NCBI GenBank assembly: GCA_030142905.1
Contig: JASJOG010000058.1
Location: 248,001-312,000 of the forward strand
Origin: Heliopora coerulea
Lineage: Eukaryota; Cnidaria; Anthozoa; Scleralcyonacea; Helioporidae
DNA length: 64,000 nucleotides
Reading direction: 5' to 3'
The notes beneath the pieces were generated by a model. The model was not told where the DNA came from. It saw nothing but the letters and a program-made list of their open reading frames with translations, and ran no database searches. The number at the start of each line of letters is the position of its first letter. Positions within the stretch are counted from its first letter, which is position 1. Shown here one piece after another: positions 61,647 through 64,000 of the stretch. Position numbers and translations under genes: made by a program.

Positions 61647-62481
61647 TGGCTTTTGCTAAACCTAAAATAATTCACATTATAACAGATTTACAATAGGTTT
61701 TTTCTAAAGTATTTAATATCAAAGTTATACATATCTTTTATTTTACATTGTAATATAATACACACCTTGGACCCCGATTGTTTACGACCATTTAATGTAA
61801 AAACTTTATATCCGTTAAATACGTTATATGGTACAGGTATGATAAGCTGTATTTTTTTGCCACGTACTGCATTATTTAGTTTCCGCGTAAGCATTGGTGT
61901 CCCATTCAGGAAGATCCTGCAATATTTAACCTGTGCGTCACTACATCTTGTTAACTTCAATATTTTCACATTCATTACTAGTTTTCTTTGAACAATTTTT
62001 AAACTCCGCTTTTACGAGCCAAACGCATTTACGGGGTAGAATTACAGGAGAGAAAAATAGTCCTAGCTATAGAGGGCTAAATCCTGGATGACTGTCCAGA
62101 AAACGATTCGAAGCTGAGGACCCACAATCAGTGAAAAAAGACTCGGTACGTTCTAGTTATGGCACACTACTTCACTTTCTTAGTATCAGCCCGTTCTCTC
62201 ATTCAGTGTTGATGACTCTGTTTTGTGGTCTGTGTTTTGCTGTTGTCCCACTCAGCATTGAACAGGGTGAGGGAAGCAAGGTGAAAGAGACTTTGCATTG
62301 ACAAAAATCGAAGTTAAAGTAGTTGTTGGACTTTTTTTTGTCACTGATTGCACCTTATGTGTAAGTCCGACTAAGTTCGTTCAAAAGCTGGGAGAATGGC
62401 GGTGTGACTTTGGCATTACACTGTCGTGGTGCGTCATGATATGTTGGGTTGTGACAGCCACGCCGTATTTTGAATTTAAAC
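61647..62481. other. Convergent 3' region RPGR / LIN28
   Basis: Presumed 3' UTRs of both genes. AATAAA on the minus strand near 61,738 could end the LIN28 transcript. A 95-codon ATG frame on the minus strand (61,975-61,688) is open but unrecognised and falls inside the expected LIN28 3' UTR. Confidence 0.45.
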
Positions 62482-63700
62482 TTACGGTAGCTCCTCCGAT
62501 TGGACGCCATTAAGTTTCGTTAATAGCCTCAGCAACACCGGACATTTTCGAATTAAATGTTCAACTGAGCCACAGTGGTGACAAATCCTCTCCGTTTTTC
62601 TTGGTTTCTTGCATTCGTTAACTTTGTGTCCATACTCGTCGCAGTTGTAGCATCTCTTCGTGTACCTACGTGCTCCCTTGTTCTTGCGCTCCCCCCGTGA
62701 TGATCCTTTCACTGCCACACCGCCTGGACCACTTACGCAACCTGCCACATCTCCCTTGGCGCTCCGTACCACGACGAATTCCACTTTCTCGCCTTCGGAC
62801 AAACTTCGGAATGAGGTGGAATTGATAGCGCTCTGGAAAAATGTGAAAAGAACTATAAATGAAAATCACGTCGCCGTTTCTAACCACACCGAAGTAATTC
62901 TGACGATGTGACCGAGAGGTGAAATCTTTATTTAAAAGCGTTTTGACGAAACGAAGTGTTCAAAATAGCGTCACAATAAATATTCCGTTAAAATTGTTAG
63001 CAAAACACATGGTTATTCTTACTTTGCATTAACCATTGGTGCCACATTTAATACTTAACATGTATATTTCGTTCTATCGAGTATATTACGAACGCACTTA
63101 GTTCACATTAGTCGAACAAAGACGGAATGAACTGAGACGCCATAACTCATTCTTTGCCTGTCTGTATTGAGATAAATTAAAGTCCAATGTTCATAAAACT
63201 ATCCACACCGGTCAAGTTAAGACGAATTTACTTAGTTTTTGCGTCGCATTTAATTGTTTGTATTAAGTTCGTCGGAATGAAATTCCATGACTGTGAAATT
63301 CTTCTAACAAACTCAGGAGCGTTGCACCTGATTATCTTCACACCTCAATACGTGAGTGATCTGAGGCTTCTGTCCAAGATAACATTCGGGCTTGTTGGTA
63401 TGGTCAGTTACAGTTCGAGTTCTCGTTCGCTAAAGCTCTACAAGATGGTTCTCAGAAATCCAAGTCAACCGTGAGAAACCAACAGTTTGGTACAGTCAAT
63501 GATGAAAATTTGAGAGACGATCTTTAAATCCCCTCTCCCTGCGATAAAATTGCAAGCGAAGAATGGAGATAACTGATAGGTTACCTGATGAACAAATATG
63601 TCGTCACCGCCGTCATCTCTCCTGATGAATCCGAAACCTTTGGTGACATTAAACCACTTTACGTGACCCGTGAGTTTCTGCGAGGTGACGGAATTGCCGC
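62482..63700 (-). CDS. LIN28: LIN28 homologue, 5' end outside the window
   Basis: RNA-binding regulator of developmental timing. Two exons seen: 63700-63585 (phase 1 start, so the first exon lies upstream of the visible part) and 62832-62482. The first encodes most of a cold-shock domain: [15 protein letters not shown] (RNP1) and DIFVHQ (RNP2). The second finishes it with [12 protein letters not shown] and SAKG...VSGPGG, a run diagnostic of LIN28, then a basic linker and two CCHC zinc knuckles, [14 protein letters not shown] and [14 protein letters not shown]. The N-terminal half of the cold-shock domain is closer to Y-box proteins ([19 protein letters not shown]), but zinc knuckles exclude a Y-box protein. 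The stop is TAA after SEELP. No first exon or ATG could be placed with confidence between 63,701 and 64,000. Confidence 0.88.
62833..63584 (-). other. LIN28 intron splitting the cold-shock domain
   Basis: The donor CAG|GTAACC and acceptor TTTCCAG|AGCGC flank a 752-bp phase-0 intron directly after DIFVHQ. No other feature is seen in it. Confidence 0.8.
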
Positions 63701-64000
63701 CTGGAAGAAATCAACATGAGCTTTCGTTGGAACAAACTTTCACGACGCTTTCACAGAAATTGACTCCAATTTCCCCAACGTCACTACGTAATTCAATACC
63801 AAAGATAAACTATGAACGATAAGCTGTATTTACATAGGAAGAAAGTAAAGTTTTGTATTTCACAGTTGAAATAAAGAATTAAATAGGGAAAACTTTTCCC
63901 ACGGTCGTCATCATTGTCAAAGAAATGTCATGAGTCGTTAGTAGGAGCAAACATTAAGCTTAAAACTTGCAAAGAAAAAAGCTGGGCTGAAGTCTACTCC

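Overview
This looks like nuclear DNA of an invertebrate animal, most likely an anthozoan cnidarian (stony coral or sea anemone). It is AT-rich, and its genes are split into many short exons with GT-AG introns. LIN28 carries a Y-box-like cold-shock domain. There are relics of Penelope-like elements, LINEs and tRNA-derived SINEs, many small hairpin elements, and long AT, CT and TTCC microsatellites. The organism call is inference; no ribosomal or mitochondrial marker is present.

Layout. Positions 1-25,481 are gene-poor. I see one candidate small intronless gene (3345-3689), transposon relics (13.5-15.9 kb) and many simple repeats. From 25,482 the window is gene-dense, with six genes in alternating orientation: (1) an unrecognised single-pass membrane protein with a serine-rich degenerate-repeat tail (25,482-32,440, +, 12 exons); (2) mitochondrial D-2-hydroxyglutarate dehydrogenase D2HGDH, coding region without introns (33,407-34,960, -); (3) a DHHC palmitoyltransferase of the ZDHHC9/14/18 clade (36,952-44,550, +, 10 exons); (4) ornithine carbamoyltransferase OTC (47,099-52,393, -, 10 exons); (5) RPGR, the ciliary RCC1-propeller protein, with a C-terminal CaaX box (52,756-61,646, +, 15 exons); (6) LIN28, cold-shock domain plus two zinc knuckles, 5' end outside the window (62,482-63,700, -). 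I built the exon models by reading splice sites and phases by hand. The ZDHHC, OTC and RPGR phases all close and give 387, 349 and 853 residues.

The most notable points are these. OTC and RPGR stand head to head with 362 bp between start codons, the same pair and relative orientation as on human Xp11.4. The ZDHHC gene appears to contain an AT-AC minor-spliceosome (U12) intron, and the membrane-protein gene a GT-AG U12-type intron with a perfect GTATCCTTT donor. RPGR intron 8 holds about 1.25 kb of pure polypyrimidine with 34 perfect copies of a 10-bp unit. The membrane protein of gene 1 is a candidate for a previously undescribed receptor-like family. The genes do not form one pathway: D2HGDH and OTC are mitochondrial metabolism, ZDHHC is Golgi/membrane palmitoylation, RPGR is ciliary, LIN28 is RNA regulation.
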